Shown here in pieces: positions 1 through 8,233 of a stretch of DNA of 64,000 bases. Under the pieces are notes generated by a model. That model did not search any database and was not told the DNA's origin. It saw only the letters and a program-made list of their open reading frames with translations. Made by a program: the position numbers and the translations under genes. Positions within the stretch are counted from its first letter, which is position 1, and the number at the start of each line of letters is the position of its first letter. Source of the stretch: Flavobacterium swingsii (GTDB taxonomy: Bacteria; Bacteroidota; Bacteroidia; Flavobacteriales; Flavobacteriaceae); contig NZ_FOJT01000004.1 of NCBI RefSeq assembly GCF_900111965.1, forward strand, positions 186,001 through 250,000, in the 5' to 3' direction.

Positions 1-2
1 AC

Positions 3-1580
3 TGGACAAGAGAACAAGCGATGGCACTTTTTGGTTCTTATGTGGGACTTGTTTATCTGTCGACTATGATGGGTGGATATTTTGCGGATAAAAAAATAGG
101 TTACAGATGGGCAGTTGTTATTGGAGCTTTATTAATGACATTAGGACATGGATCGATGGCATTAGAATCTCCGTTTTTCATTTACTCAGGTTTAATTTTA
201 TTAGTTTTTGGAAATGGATTTTTCAAACCAAATATGACATCAATTGTATCTGAAATGTACAAAGACAGACCAGAGAAAAAAGACGGAGCCTATACTATTT
301 TCTATATGGGTGTAAACTCTGGAGCTTTTTTCGGAATTGTGCTTTGTGGTTATTTAGGAGAACAAGTTGGTTGGAATTGGGGATTCGGTTTAGCAGGTGT
401 TTTTATGCTTTTCGGATTAATTCAGTTTTGGTTGTCTCAAGATATTTTTGGTGATATAGGTTTAAAACCTGTCAAAAAAGAAGTAATGCTAACTGATGAA
501 AACAACGACAAATTAAACCCGTTCCCAGTTTGGCAAATCGCTTTAATTGGCTTAATGACAACTTTAGGATTGGCTTGGATTATTTTCGAACCAGCTAAAA
601 TCATCACAAATGGTGCTTTAGATATATTTAATTTTGAAGTGTTCGGATTGTCTGGAAATAATTTCACCATCTTATTAGCTATCTTATTATTCCTTTTTCT
701 TTTGTTTTACAGATTGAGTAATTATTCTCAAATTACCAAAGAAAAAATGATTGCCGTTTCGTTTTTTGCATTTTTAACCATTTTCTTTTGGGCAATTTTT
801 GAGCAATCTCCTGGAACACTTACGATTTTTGCAGATGATTATACCAATAGAGTTTTAGTAGGAAATGCGGGTATGATATTCAAATTTGTTAATGCAGCGA
901 TAGTACTTGTTCCATTAGGAATTATTACTTGGGTTCTATTATTATTATTTAAACAAACTTTTGCTAAATATTCTGTTGCAAACATTGTACTCTCAATGAG
1001 TTTTGTAATAATTTGGGGAATTGCTTTTTGGATGTTAAAAAATCAATTTTCAGAAGATTCATTAGAAGTGCCAGCCTCTTGGTTTTCATCTCTAAACTCT
1101 TTATACATTATTGCTTTAGCACCACTTTTTTCTAAATGGTGGGAAAGTAAATACAATCCATCTGCCAATATGAAATATGCACTAGGAATGGTGTTTTTAG
1201 CAATCGGTATGATAACTGTAGCCATTGGTGCAAACGGAATTGCGCCTGGAGCAAAAACAGCTTCGGTAAGTATGATTTATTTAATATTGGTATATCTTTT
1301 TGTAACTATGGCCGAACTTTGTATATCCCCAGTGGGATTGTCTTATGTGAGTAAATTAGTTCCAGCTAGAATGATAGCCATGATGTTCGGAATTTGGTAT
1401 TTAGCCGTTGCAATAGGTATGAAAGGTGCTGCAAAATTTGGAGAAAACATAGATAAAATTGCTGATGAAAAAGGATTGAGTTATTTTTTCTGGATGTTAG
1501 CTATTGTATCTCTTATTGTTGCCGCATTATCATTTGTAATGTCGCCAATAATTAAAAAATTGATGCACGGCGTTAGGTAA
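3..1580 (+). CDS. Peptide MFS transporter, POT/PTR family (5' end missing)
   Basis: Proton-coupled uptake of di- and tripeptides across the inner membrane is the known role of this family. The reading frame is open to the left edge (codons from base 3 read W-T-R-E-Q-A before the first ATG at 21), so the gene starts outside the window and the ATG at 21 is internal. About a dozen hydrophobic segments are visible. The family signature region GNGFFKPN (fragment residues 64-71) and the FYMGVNSGAFFG segment (about 94-105) match the PTR2 pattern. A loop with EQSPGTL follows near residue 262. The ExxER motif of helix 1 would lie upstream and cannot be checked. It is followed after 22 bp by a thioredoxin-like gene on the same strand. 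Substrate range cannot be read from sequence. Confidence 0.93.
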   Translation, partial: WTREQAMALFGSYVGLVYLSTMMGGYFADKKIGYRWAVVIGALLMTLGHGSMALESPFFIYSGLILLVFGNGFFKPNMTSIVSEMYKDRPEKKDGAYTIFYMGVNSGAFFGIVLCGYLGEQVGWNWGFGLAGVFMLFGLIQFWLSQDIFGDIGLKPVKKEVMLTDENNDKLNPFPVWQIALIGLMTTLGLAWIIFEPAKIITNGALDIFNFEVFGLSGNNFTILLAILLFLFLLFYRLSNYSQITKEKMIAVSFFAFLTIFFWAIFEQSPGTLTIFADDYTNRVLVGNAGMIFKFVNAAIVLVPLGIITWVLLLLFKQTFAKYSVANIVLSMSFVIIWGIAFWMLKNQFSEDSLEVPASWFSSLNSLYIIALAPLFSKWWESKYNPSANMKYALGMVFLAIGMITVAIGANGIAPGAKTASVSMIYLILVYLFVTMAELCISPVGLSYVSKLVPARMIAMMFGIWYLAVAIGMKGAAKFGENIDKIADEKGLSYFFWMLAIVSLIVAALSFVMSPIIKKLMHGVR

Positions 1581-1602
1581 TGGCATTGTTTTTGATTGTT
1601 AA

Positions 1603-2073
1603 ATGAAAAAAGGAATGATGAAAAAAATACTCATAGCTTTATTCTTATTTATAGGAACAATGTCTATTCAAGCACAAGAGATTAGATGGGTGACGCTCGA
1701 CGAGGCGATGGCTAGACAAAAAAAGAGTCCAAAGCCCATTTTTATGAATGTTTATACCGATTGGTATGGACCTTGCAAAATGCTTGATAAAGAAACTTTT
1801 CAAGATCCTGAAGTTATAGATTTTATTAATAAAAATTATTACGCTGTTAAGTTTAATGCCGAAGGAAATTCTGTAGTTGCTTTTAAAGGAAATAAATTTT
1901 CTAATCCGGGATTCGATCCTAACCGAAAAGGAAGAAATAGCGCTCACGAACTAACTTCTTATCTTAAGGTTCAAGGTTATCCGGCGATGTATATTATAGA
2001 TAGAAATGGCGATACACAACAACAAATAATAGGTTATAAAACGCATGAAGAATTGTTAAAAATATTAAGATAA
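1603..2073 (+). CDS. Exported thioredoxin-fold protein with a WYGPC active-site variant
   Basis: A 156-residue protein with a signal peptide (hydrophobic residues about 9-20, cleavage likely after AQA) and a thioredoxin-like fold. The motif that should be WCGPC reads W54-Y55-G56-P57-C58, so the N-terminal attacking cysteine is a tyrosine while the second cysteine is kept. The cis-proline region is recognisable as GYPAMYII. A single-cysteine protein cannot act as an ordinary dithiol reductase; it could bind or glutathionylate-type trap partners, or be structural (inference). Three in-frame ATGs (1603, 1615, 1618) are possible starts; 1618 gives the tidiest signal peptide. It lies 22 bp after the transporter and 60 bp before a second thioredoxin-fold gene with an intact CxxC. 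Confidence 0.85.
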   Translation: MKKGMMKKILIALFLFIGTMSIQAQEIRWVTLDEAMARQKKSPKPIFMNVYTDWYGPCKMLDKETFQDPEVIDFINKNYYAVKFNAEGNSVVAFKGNKFSNPGFDPNRKGRNSAHELTSYLKVQGYPAMYIIDRNGDTQQQIIGYKTHEELLKILR

Positions 2074-2133
2074 TCTTTTATTTCTAATTTCTTTTTTACA
2101 TTTACTTACTAAATTCATTTAAAATTAAAACTC

Positions 2134-2688
2134 ATGAATAAATTTAAATACTTATTTTTTTTAGTTCCAGTTGTTGCTGTGTTATTTTTTTCAAGTTTTA
2201 ATTCAGATAAAGCAACAAATAAAATCACAGAAGATTTAGTTTGGCACACAAACCTTAAAGAAGCAATGGAAATTGCTAAAAAACAAGACAAACCATTATT
2301 CTTATTCTTCACAGGAAGCGATTGGTGTGGTTGGTGTATTCGCTTGCAAAAAGAAGTTTTTAAAACTCCAGAATTTGAAGCTTGGGCCAAACAAAAAGTA
2401 GTTTTGGTAGAGTTAGATTTTCCTAGAAGAACAGAACAAACTGCCGAAATGAAAAACCAAAACAATCAATTACAACAAGCTTTTGGGGTACAAGGTTTTC
2501 CAACAGTGTGGTTTGCGAAAGCAAATGATAAAGCAGGAAAAGTAAATTTCGAACAATTAGGAAGCACAGGATATGTTGCTGGTGGACCAAGTGCTTGGCT
2601 TTCGGGAGCAGATCAGATTATTGCAAAATATGTTCCTAATTCAAAAAAAGGATCAAAACCTCCTAGGCTCAAAAAGGCCAAATCATAA
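2134..2688 (+). CDS. Exported thioredoxin family protein with CGWC active site
   Basis: A 184-residue protein with an N-terminal hydrophobic segment (residues 5-21) acting as signal peptide or membrane anchor. The DUF255/thioredoxin_7-like domain begins near residue 36 (WHTNLKEAMEIAKKQDKP). The redox motif is intact: C65-G-W-C68 in the SDWCGWC context. The cis-proline loop reads GFPTVWF near residue 124. The tail (GSKPPRLKKAKS) is basic. The probable role is periplasmic disulfide reduction or thiol maintenance; the partner is unknown. It follows the WYGPC paralogue-like gene. It ends convergently with comEC, overlapping it by 6 bp, and its terminator lies inside comEC. Confidence 0.88.
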   Translation: MNKFKYLFFLVPVVAVLFFSSFNSDKATNKITEDLVWHTNLKEAMEIAKKQDKPLFLFFTGSDWCGWCIRLQKEVFKTPEFEAWAKQKVVLVELDFPRRTEQTAEMKNQNNQLQQAFGVQGFPTVWFAKANDKAGKVNFEQLGSTGYVAGGPSAWLSGADQIIAKYVPNSKKGSKPPRLKKAKS

Positions 2689-4716
2689 TTTATAAAATCC
2701 CTTTTCGTAAGTACTATGAAAAGGGATTTTTTCTTTAGCACAAGTTTGCTTCCAAGCTGTAATATAACTTTTGTAATTAGAAGCATCGGCAATAATAATT
2801 TTTGGCTTTGTTGAAGACAACAATCGCTCTAAATTTACTTTTGGAGAATCTCTTAAAATAATAATATCAGGATTCATTGTGTTTTTGTAGATACTAGATT
2901 TGTCAATAATCAAAATTTTATTGTTGTTAAAATAAATCGTGTTTGTGAGCGGTTTAGGGTTGTTTATTTCGCAAAAATTAGCTGTTACATATGATTGAAT
3001 CATTTTCTTCTCAAAACCGTTTTCTGTTAAAGTATTGTTTGTGCAAAGAGTGATTTCCTTGCCTATTCGTTCGCCAATAATTGTATTTCTTTTGGCATTA
3101 AAAACGATTAACTCCTTTTTGTTTTCTGATTGCCAGTTTGTAGAAACAAGCAATAACTGAAAAATTAAAACGCTACTGAAAGCCAAAATAATTTTTGTGA
3201 AATTGGGTTTCATAAACCAAATTATCCAAGTAAAAACAAGGAGATAAGAAGCAATAAGTAACGAAAAACTTAACGGAATATCTTTGATGACGAAAGTTTC
3301 AATAGAAGCAATCCATTTAATATAAGTATTGGTAAAAGTGATGCTCAACTCTACTATTTTAGAAAGGAAAAGAGGAACAAAATCAAAATATGCCAATATC
3401 ATAAGAAGAACACCTATTGCCATAATTACGGAAAGACAAGGAATTAGCACCAAATTTGTCACAAAAAATAATCCTGGAAACTGATGGAAATAATAAATAC
3501 TGAGTGGCATAGCTCCGATTTGTGCTGCAAAAGAAACGGTGATAATGTCCCAAAAATATGTAACGATTTTATTTTTTGGTTCCCAAAGCGATTTCAGCAT
3601 TGGCTGTAGCCAAAGAATAAAAAATAGTGCAATATAACTTAACTGAAATCCAATATCGAACAAAAATAAAGGCTCGATAAGCAGAATTAAAAACAAAGAA
3701 ACGAGCATCGTATGGAAAATGTTCGTCTCTCGATTTAGAAACATTCCTATTGACACAAAGCTAAACATCGCTGCCGATCTAACTACCGATGGTGCTAATC
3801 CTGCAACCAATGCGAACAACCACAAGGAGATTAAAATGATTGTTAACCTAATAAAATTTCCGTATTTGTTTTTTGGTAATGGTTTTAATAAAAAGGTAAT
3901 AAACAAAAGGATAAACCCAACATGCAAGCCCGAAACCGAAAGAATATGAACTGCACCAGCATATTGATAATCACGTAATACTTCGGGCGAAATATCCTGT
4001 TGCTGACCCAATATTAGTGCTGATATTACTGCTAACTCTTCTTTTTTGAACCCGCTTTTTTCTAAATTTAGGATAATTTTATTCCGAAATGTTGAAGTAT
4101 AATACCATATATTTTTATCGATATGAGTACTAATTTTTAGCTGTGAAGTTTCTGCAAATAGTTGTGCATAAATTCCTTTTGTTTCTAGATATTTTCCATA
4201 ATCGAACTGATTTGGATTATTAGGTTTAAAATTTCGTACTAATTGTTCTTCGATTTTAAGTTTAGTTCCGATAACAAAGTCTTTGGTAATTGAATCTTTT
4301 TTTAAATTTAATAAGATTTTTCCAGAAGCGATTTTATTGTCAATTCGGGTTATTTCGGCAATATATCGATTGTTACTGGTTGTATTTTTTAATTTTTCAA
4401 TAACAGTAGCCGTTATTAAGTGATTTGATTCGAAATTTGTTGTGTTATGAGTGTAATGATTTGCTCTAAAAGTATCGTTGTGAACTAATGTTGTTGTGAT
4501 TCCGATAGCGAAAAATAAAAAATATAAGGAAATTGAAAAAGCTTTTTTCTGTTCAAATTTATGATAAGATTGAAATAAAAAATAGCCAAAAATAATTGTA
4601 GATATGCTTAATAAACCGAAAACGTAATTAATATTTAGAGGGCAATAATAAGCGGCAATAATGCCTAAAATAAGCCAAAAACAAATTCGAACTATTGGAA
4701 ATTGTAATATCTTCAT
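2683..4716 (-). CDS. comEC: ComEC/Rec2-family DNA uptake channel, without a functional metallo-beta-lactamase end
   Basis: Inner-membrane channel for uptake of single-stranded DNA in natural competence. From the ATG at 4716 the protein is 677 residues; the open frame extends to 4758 but the preferred start gives MKILQFPIVRICFW, directly entering the first membrane segment. An N-terminal DUF4131-like soluble part is followed by the Competence domain, whose hallmark HILSVSGLHVG is present (around residue 258), and then several membrane helices. The C-terminal 150 residues keep the topology of a metallo-beta-lactamase remnant (ending KPKIIIADASNYKSYITAW) but contain no HxHxDH metal site. It lies 75 bp downstream of prc, behind that gene's terminator. 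Presence of the channel alone does not show that the strain is competent. Confidence 0.9.
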   Translation of the reverse strand: MKILQFPIVRICFWLILGIIAAYYCPLNINYVFGLLSISTIIFGYFLFQSYHKFEQKKAFSISLYFLFFAIGITTTLVHNDTFRANHYTHNTTNFESNHLITATVIEKLKNTTSNNRYIAEITRIDNKIASGKILLNLKKDSITKDFVIGTKLKIEEQLVRNFKPNNPNQFDYGKYLETKGIYAQLFAETSQLKISTHIDKNIWYYTSTFRNKIILNLEKSGFKKEELAVISALILGQQQDISPEVLRDYQYAGAVHILSVSGLHVGFILLFITFLLKPLPKNKYGNFIRLTIILISLWLFALVAGLAPSVVRSAAMFSFVSIGMFLNRETNIFHTMLVSLFLILLIEPLFLFDIGFQLSYIALFFILWLQPMLKSLWEPKNKIVTYFWDIITVSFAAQIGAMPLSIYYFHQFPGLFFVTNLVLIPCLSVIMAIGVLLMILAYFDFVPLFLSKIVELSITFTNTYIKWIASIETFVIKDIPLSFSLLIASYLLVFTWIIWFMKPNFTKIILAFSSVLIFQLLLVSTNWQSENKKELIVFNAKRNTIIGERIGKEITLCTNNTLTENGFEKKMIQSYVTANFCEINNPKPLTNTIYFNNNKILIIDKSSIYKNTMNPDIIILRDSPKVNLERLLSSTKPKIIIADASNYKSYITAWKQTCAKEKIPFHSTYEKGFYKL
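2694..2732 (+). terminator. Rho-independent terminator of the CGWC thioredoxin gene, embedded in comEC
   Basis: Left arm AAAATCCCTTTTC (2694-2706) and right arm GAAAAGGGATTTT (2718-2730) form a perfect 13-bp stem with a 11-base loop, followed by Ts on the plus strand. It starts six bases after the thioredoxin stop codon. The same bases encode the last codons of comEC on the other strand. Confidence 0.85.
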
Positions 4717-4790
4717 TTGACTAAGATAATGAAATATCCATTTGTATTCTAAATGCAATAAGAAAATTAAGGAGAATTAGGCTACAAAAC

Positions 4791-4822
4791 AAAAATGCCT
4801 CAGAAATCTCTGAGGCATTTTT
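4791..4822 (-). terminator. Terminator downstream of prc
   Basis: Arms AAAAATGCCTCAGA and TCTGAGGCATTTTT form an 11-bp-plus stem with a 4-base loop and a T-run on the minus strand, starting 17 bp after the prc stop codon. It is nearly symmetric, so it could stop transcription from either side. Confidence 0.85.
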
Positions 4823-4838
4823 AATTAATTAAATTTTA

Positions 4839-7019
4839 TTAGGATTTTACTAATTTGTCTTTTCTGTTTTTTATGTTCAAAACCTTTTCTTTACTGGCAA
4901 CGATAGGTTTTTTAATGTCACTAAGTACATTTATAGCTTCTTCAACATAAACATCTTTAGACAAACTTTCGTGCCAATCTTTTCTTTTTTGACCTAATAA
5001 CGAGTCTTTTTTAATAAGTTCCATTTCCTGAGGGAGAGAAGTAAATTTAAGCGAATTTTGAAATTTTGAAATTGCTTTAAATTTTTTAGTTCCTTCTTCT
5101 ATTGATGCTTGTTCTGCTTTGAATTTATTAAGATTCAAACTAATTAAATTGTCTTCTTTGCGGTCATTAATCCATTTTGCATTTTCATCTATTAGCTTAA
5201 ATTGAGCGTTTTCTAATATTCTCTTTTGGCTGTTAGCAACTACGGCTTCAAAATTATTTATAGCTTTTAAAGATTCAAACGGAGCTTCATCAATTTTGTC
5301 CCAAGGCATTGCATTTTTTACATCACGTTCTCCAATTTCTATATAAGAATAACGGTCTGGAACAGTAATGTCGCTAGAAACTCCTTCAAGTTGCGTAGAG
5401 CCACCATTTATTCTATAAAATTTTTGAATTGTAGTTTTTAAAGCTCCAAAATCTCCCATCGAAGCATTATTACGAACCAACTGATTCAAATCGAAAACAT
5501 TTTGAACTGTTCCTTTTCCGTAAGATTGTTTGCTACCTATAACAACACCTCTTTTATAATCTTGTATTGCAGCTGCAAAAATTTCGGAAGCGGAAGCTGA
5601 AAAATTATTTATCATCACCACAAGCGGTCCGTCCCATTGTACTTTTGGGTCGTGGTCAGAGAGAACTTCTTTTTTCCCTTTAGATGATTTTATTTGTACG
5701 ACAGGTCCTTCTTCAATAAATAATCCAGTAATATCTACAACTGTTTTTAATGATCCGCCACCATTGTCACGTAAATCCATTACGATTCCTTGTACGCCTT
5801 CTTTTTTAAGATTTTCAACTTCAAGAGCAATGTCTTTTGCAGCATCACGATTGTCATTGTTCTCGAAATCGATATAAAATTTAGGTAAATAAATCACGCC
5901 ATATTTTACACCATTTTTCTCGACAATACTAGATTTTGCATAGGTTTCCTCGATTTCTACAATATCTCTTATGATTGATATTATCACTATCGATCCATCT
6001 ACCTTTTTCACTGTAAGTCTTACTTCTGTTCCTTTAGGTCCTTTTATTTTTTTCACCACATCATCAAGCCTCATTCCAGTAACATCGACTGCTTCGCCGT
6101 TGCCTTGTGCCACTTTAAGGATTAAATCGCCTGGTTCGAGTTCTTTTCCTCTCCAAGCGGGTCCGCCAGAAATTAATTCCGAAATTTCCGTAAAGTCATT
6201 TGTTTTTTGAAGTCTTGCGCCAATACCTTCCAATTTCCCGCTCATACTCACATCAAAACGTTCTTTTTCTTCTGGAGCAAAATAATAAGTGTGCGGGTCA
6301 AATTGGGTAACTATTGCGTTTACATAGGCTACAAACCAATCATCTTCGTTAGATTCTTTGATAAAAGCGAAATAATCTTTTAGTGTTTTTTGTGTTGTTT
6401 CTCTTGCTTCTTTCTCTAGTTGTGAAAAAGTTTTTGCAATATATTTTGGGTCTTTTGCTTTTTTATCGGCTTCTAATTTTTCTTTTTCTACCACAGTGGC
6501 TAAAATAGAAAGTTTCATTTGCAGACGCCATCTGTTTTTTAATTCAGAATAATTTTTGGCAAAAGCATTTTTATCGGAATCTATATTAATAGTTTCATCG
6601 GTCGTAAAGTCATACGGTTTCTCGTTTAGCGATTTGTAAACCACCTCGACTTCTCTCATACGTTTTTGCAAACGTTCATAGGTTAGTTTAAAAAATGTTA
6701 AATCACGATCATGAATCATATCATCTATTTGTAATTCATAGATTTTAAATTCATCGATATCAGATTGTACAAAAAATCTTTTTGAAGGATCTAATGCGTC
6801 AAGATAATCTTTATAAACTCCTTGAGAAAACTTGTCATCCATAGCAATCGGATCATAATGACCTTTTTCTATAACAAATGTTATCAAATCCAAAAGCATT
6901 TTGTCTTTCTCCGGGTCATTTTCTTTCTTTGGCATAAAACTCCACAAAGTGGCAGAGATAGCAAGAACAGCTAAAATTACTTTATAATTCCTTTTCATAT
7001 AATTCAAAATTGCATTCAT
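4839..7019 (-). CDS. prc: Carboxy-terminal processing protease, family S41 (Tsp/Prc)
   Basis: A 726-residue periplasmic protease that degrades or trims proteins from the C terminus. An N-terminal signal anchor (about residues 10-28) is followed by an N-terminal helical domain, a PDZ domain (around residues 255-345, GIGARLQKT to the I-K-G-P-K-G-T strand) and the S41 catalytic domain. By alignment with E. coli Prc the catalytic serine is S476 (NNFSASASEI), the aspartate D487 and the lysine K502 (YGKGTVQ), one residue further from the serine than in E. coli. A Lys-rich C-terminal extension follows. Start at 7019; an in-frame ATG at 6998 is an alternative that shortens the N terminus by 7 residues. 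In E. coli Prc acts on lipoprotein and peptidoglycan-enzyme substrates; the substrates here are unknown. Confidence 0.93.
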   Translation of the reverse strand: MNAILNYMKRNYKVILAVLAISATLWSFMPKKENDPEKDKMLLDLITFVIEKGHYDPIAMDDKFSQGVYKDYLDALDPSKRFFVQSDIDEFKIYELQIDDMIHDRDLTFFKLTYERLQKRMREVEVVYKSLNEKPYDFTTDETINIDSDKNAFAKNYSELKNRWRLQMKLSILATVVEKEKLEADKKAKDPKYIAKTFSQLEKEARETTQKTLKDYFAFIKESNEDDWFVAYVNAIVTQFDPHTYYFAPEEKERFDVSMSGKLEGIGARLQKTNDFTEISELISGGPAWRGKELEPGDLILKVAQGNGEAVDVTGMRLDDVVKKIKGPKGTEVRLTVKKVDGSIVIISIIRDIVEIEETYAKSSIVEKNGVKYGVIYLPKFYIDFENNDNRDAAKDIALEVENLKKEGVQGIVMDLRDNGGGSLKTVVDITGLFIEEGPVVQIKSSKGKKEVLSDHDPKVQWDGPLVVMINNFSASASEIFAAAIQDYKRGVVIGSKQSYGKGTVQNVFDLNQLVRNNASMGDFGALKTTIQKFYRINGGSTQLEGVSSDITVPDRYSYIEIGERDVKNAMPWDKIDEAPFESLKAINNFEAVVANSQKRILENAQFKLIDENAKWINDRKEDNLISLNLNKFKAEQASIEEGTKKFKAISKFQNSLKFTSLPQEMELIKKDSLLGQKRKDWHESLSKDVYVEEAINVLSDIKKPIVASKEKVLNIKNRKDKLVKS

Positions 7020-7169
7020 AATATTTACTAAAGTACATAAAAAACTATGCCATAATAATAATTTGACTATAATTTTTTGTTAAAGATGTAAAATTAGTTA
7101 CTTGCAAGTAAAAATGCTTAATTTAGCGTCACTTTTTCCTGTTAAATTTAGCTTTTCATATAAATAAAA

Positions 7170-7943
7170 ATGAGTAAACCATTAATATTAGTTACAAACG
7201 ACGACGGTATTTCGGCACCAGGAATACGAACACTTATTGCCGTTATGCAAGAAATAGGAACTGTTGTTGTAGTGGCACCAGATAGTCCACAAAGCGCTAT
7301 GGGACACGCCATAACGATAAACAGCACTTTGCATTTGAATAAAGTTTCGCTCGAAAATGCACCAGTAACCGAGTATAGTTGCTCAGGAACTCCTGTAGAT
7401 TGTGTAAAGCTGGCTGTGAATGAAATTTTGAAACAAAAACCAGACTTATGCGTTTCGGGTGTAAACCATGGGTCAAACTCATCTATAAATGTGATTTATT
7501 CGGGCACGATGAGTGCCGCTGTCGAAGCTGGTATCGAAGGAATTCCTGCCATTGGGTACTCTTTATTAGATTATGATTGGAATGCCGATTTTGAAACTTT
7601 TAAACCTTACATAAAAAAAATTGCGCTCGAAGTTCTACAAAAAGGATTGCCTGATAGTGTGGTTCTAAATGTCAATTTTCCAAAAAGAAAAGAAGAAGAG
7701 CTAAAAGGAATAAAAATTTGCCGACAAGCCAAAGCCATGTGGGAAGAAAAGTTCGATAAAAGGAAAACACCACAAGGCAAAGATTATTACTGGCTCACGG
7801 GCGAATTTGTGAATCAAGACAAAGGTGAAGATACAGACGAATGGGCTTTGGAAAACGGATACATTTCGGTAGTGCCAGTTCAGTTTGACATGACGGCACA
7901 TCACGCAATTCAGCAATTAAATAATTGGAATTTAAACAACTAA
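7170..7943 (+). CDS. surE: 5'/3'-nucleotidase SurE
   Basis: A 257-residue cytoplasmic phosphatase that removes phosphate from nucleoside monophosphates. The N terminus has the SurE signature LVTNDDGISAPGI, and the expected metal ligands are present: D11, D12, S42 (APDSPQSAMGHA) and N99 (SGVNHG). Length is normal for the family. It is the first gene of a tight cluster: the next gene begins 3 bp after its stop and lpxB 14 bp after that one. The 150-bp divergent gap to prc contains no convincing match to the flavobacterial promoter consensus on either strand. Confidence 0.96.
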   Translation: MSKPLILVTNDDGISAPGIRTLIAVMQEIGTVVVVAPDSPQSAMGHAITINSTLHLNKVSLENAPVTEYSCSGTPVDCVKLAVNEILKQKPDLCVSGVNHGSNSSINVIYSGTMSAAVEAGIEGIPAIGYSLLDYDWNADFETFKPYIKKIALEVLQKGLPDSVVLNVNFPKRKEEELKGIKICRQAKAMWEEKFDKRKTPQGKDYYWLTGEFVNQDKGEDTDEWALENGYISVVPVQFDMTAHHAIQQLNNWNLNN

Positions 7944-7946
7944 ATT

Positions 7947-8219
7947 ATGAAAAAAACAGATTTGCTTATTGGTATGATAATAGGATTTGTTTCCGCTTTT
8001 TTAGGAACGTATCTTTTCTTTACTTTTTGTACTGAGTATAGCTTTTTAGAAGGTGTGAAAGGCATGAAAAGTCAAGGGTTTCTAGGAAAAGTAATCACAT
8101 TAGGCGCTATTCTAAATCTTTTTACTTTTTTTATATTGCTCAAAATAAATAAAGAACTCATGGCTCGCGGCGTTGTATTGGCAACCATACTTTTGGCTAT
8201 AATTACAATGTTTGTTTAA
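7947..8219 (+). CDS. Small integral membrane protein between surE and lpxB, function unknown
   Basis: A 90-residue protein with three hydrophobic segments (about residues 6-26, 46-65 and 70-89) separated by a short charged loop (EGVKGMKSQG). I do not recognise a named family. It begins 3 bp after surE and ends 14 bp before lpxB, so it is almost certainly cotranscribed with both. The position suggests an envelope or lipid A related job, but this is only context. Confidence 0.75.
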   Translation: MKKTDLLIGMIIGFVSAFLGTYLFFTFCTEYSFLEGVKGMKSQGFLGKVITLGAILNLFTFFILLKINKELMARGVVLATILLAIITMFV

Positions 8220-8233
8220 ATAATCGACAAAAG

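Noticed and set aside
7020..7169. Promoter pair between prc and surE
   Set aside because: TAATTTAG (plus) and TACTTTAG (minus) are each one base off and have wrong or missing -33 partners, so no promoter is called.
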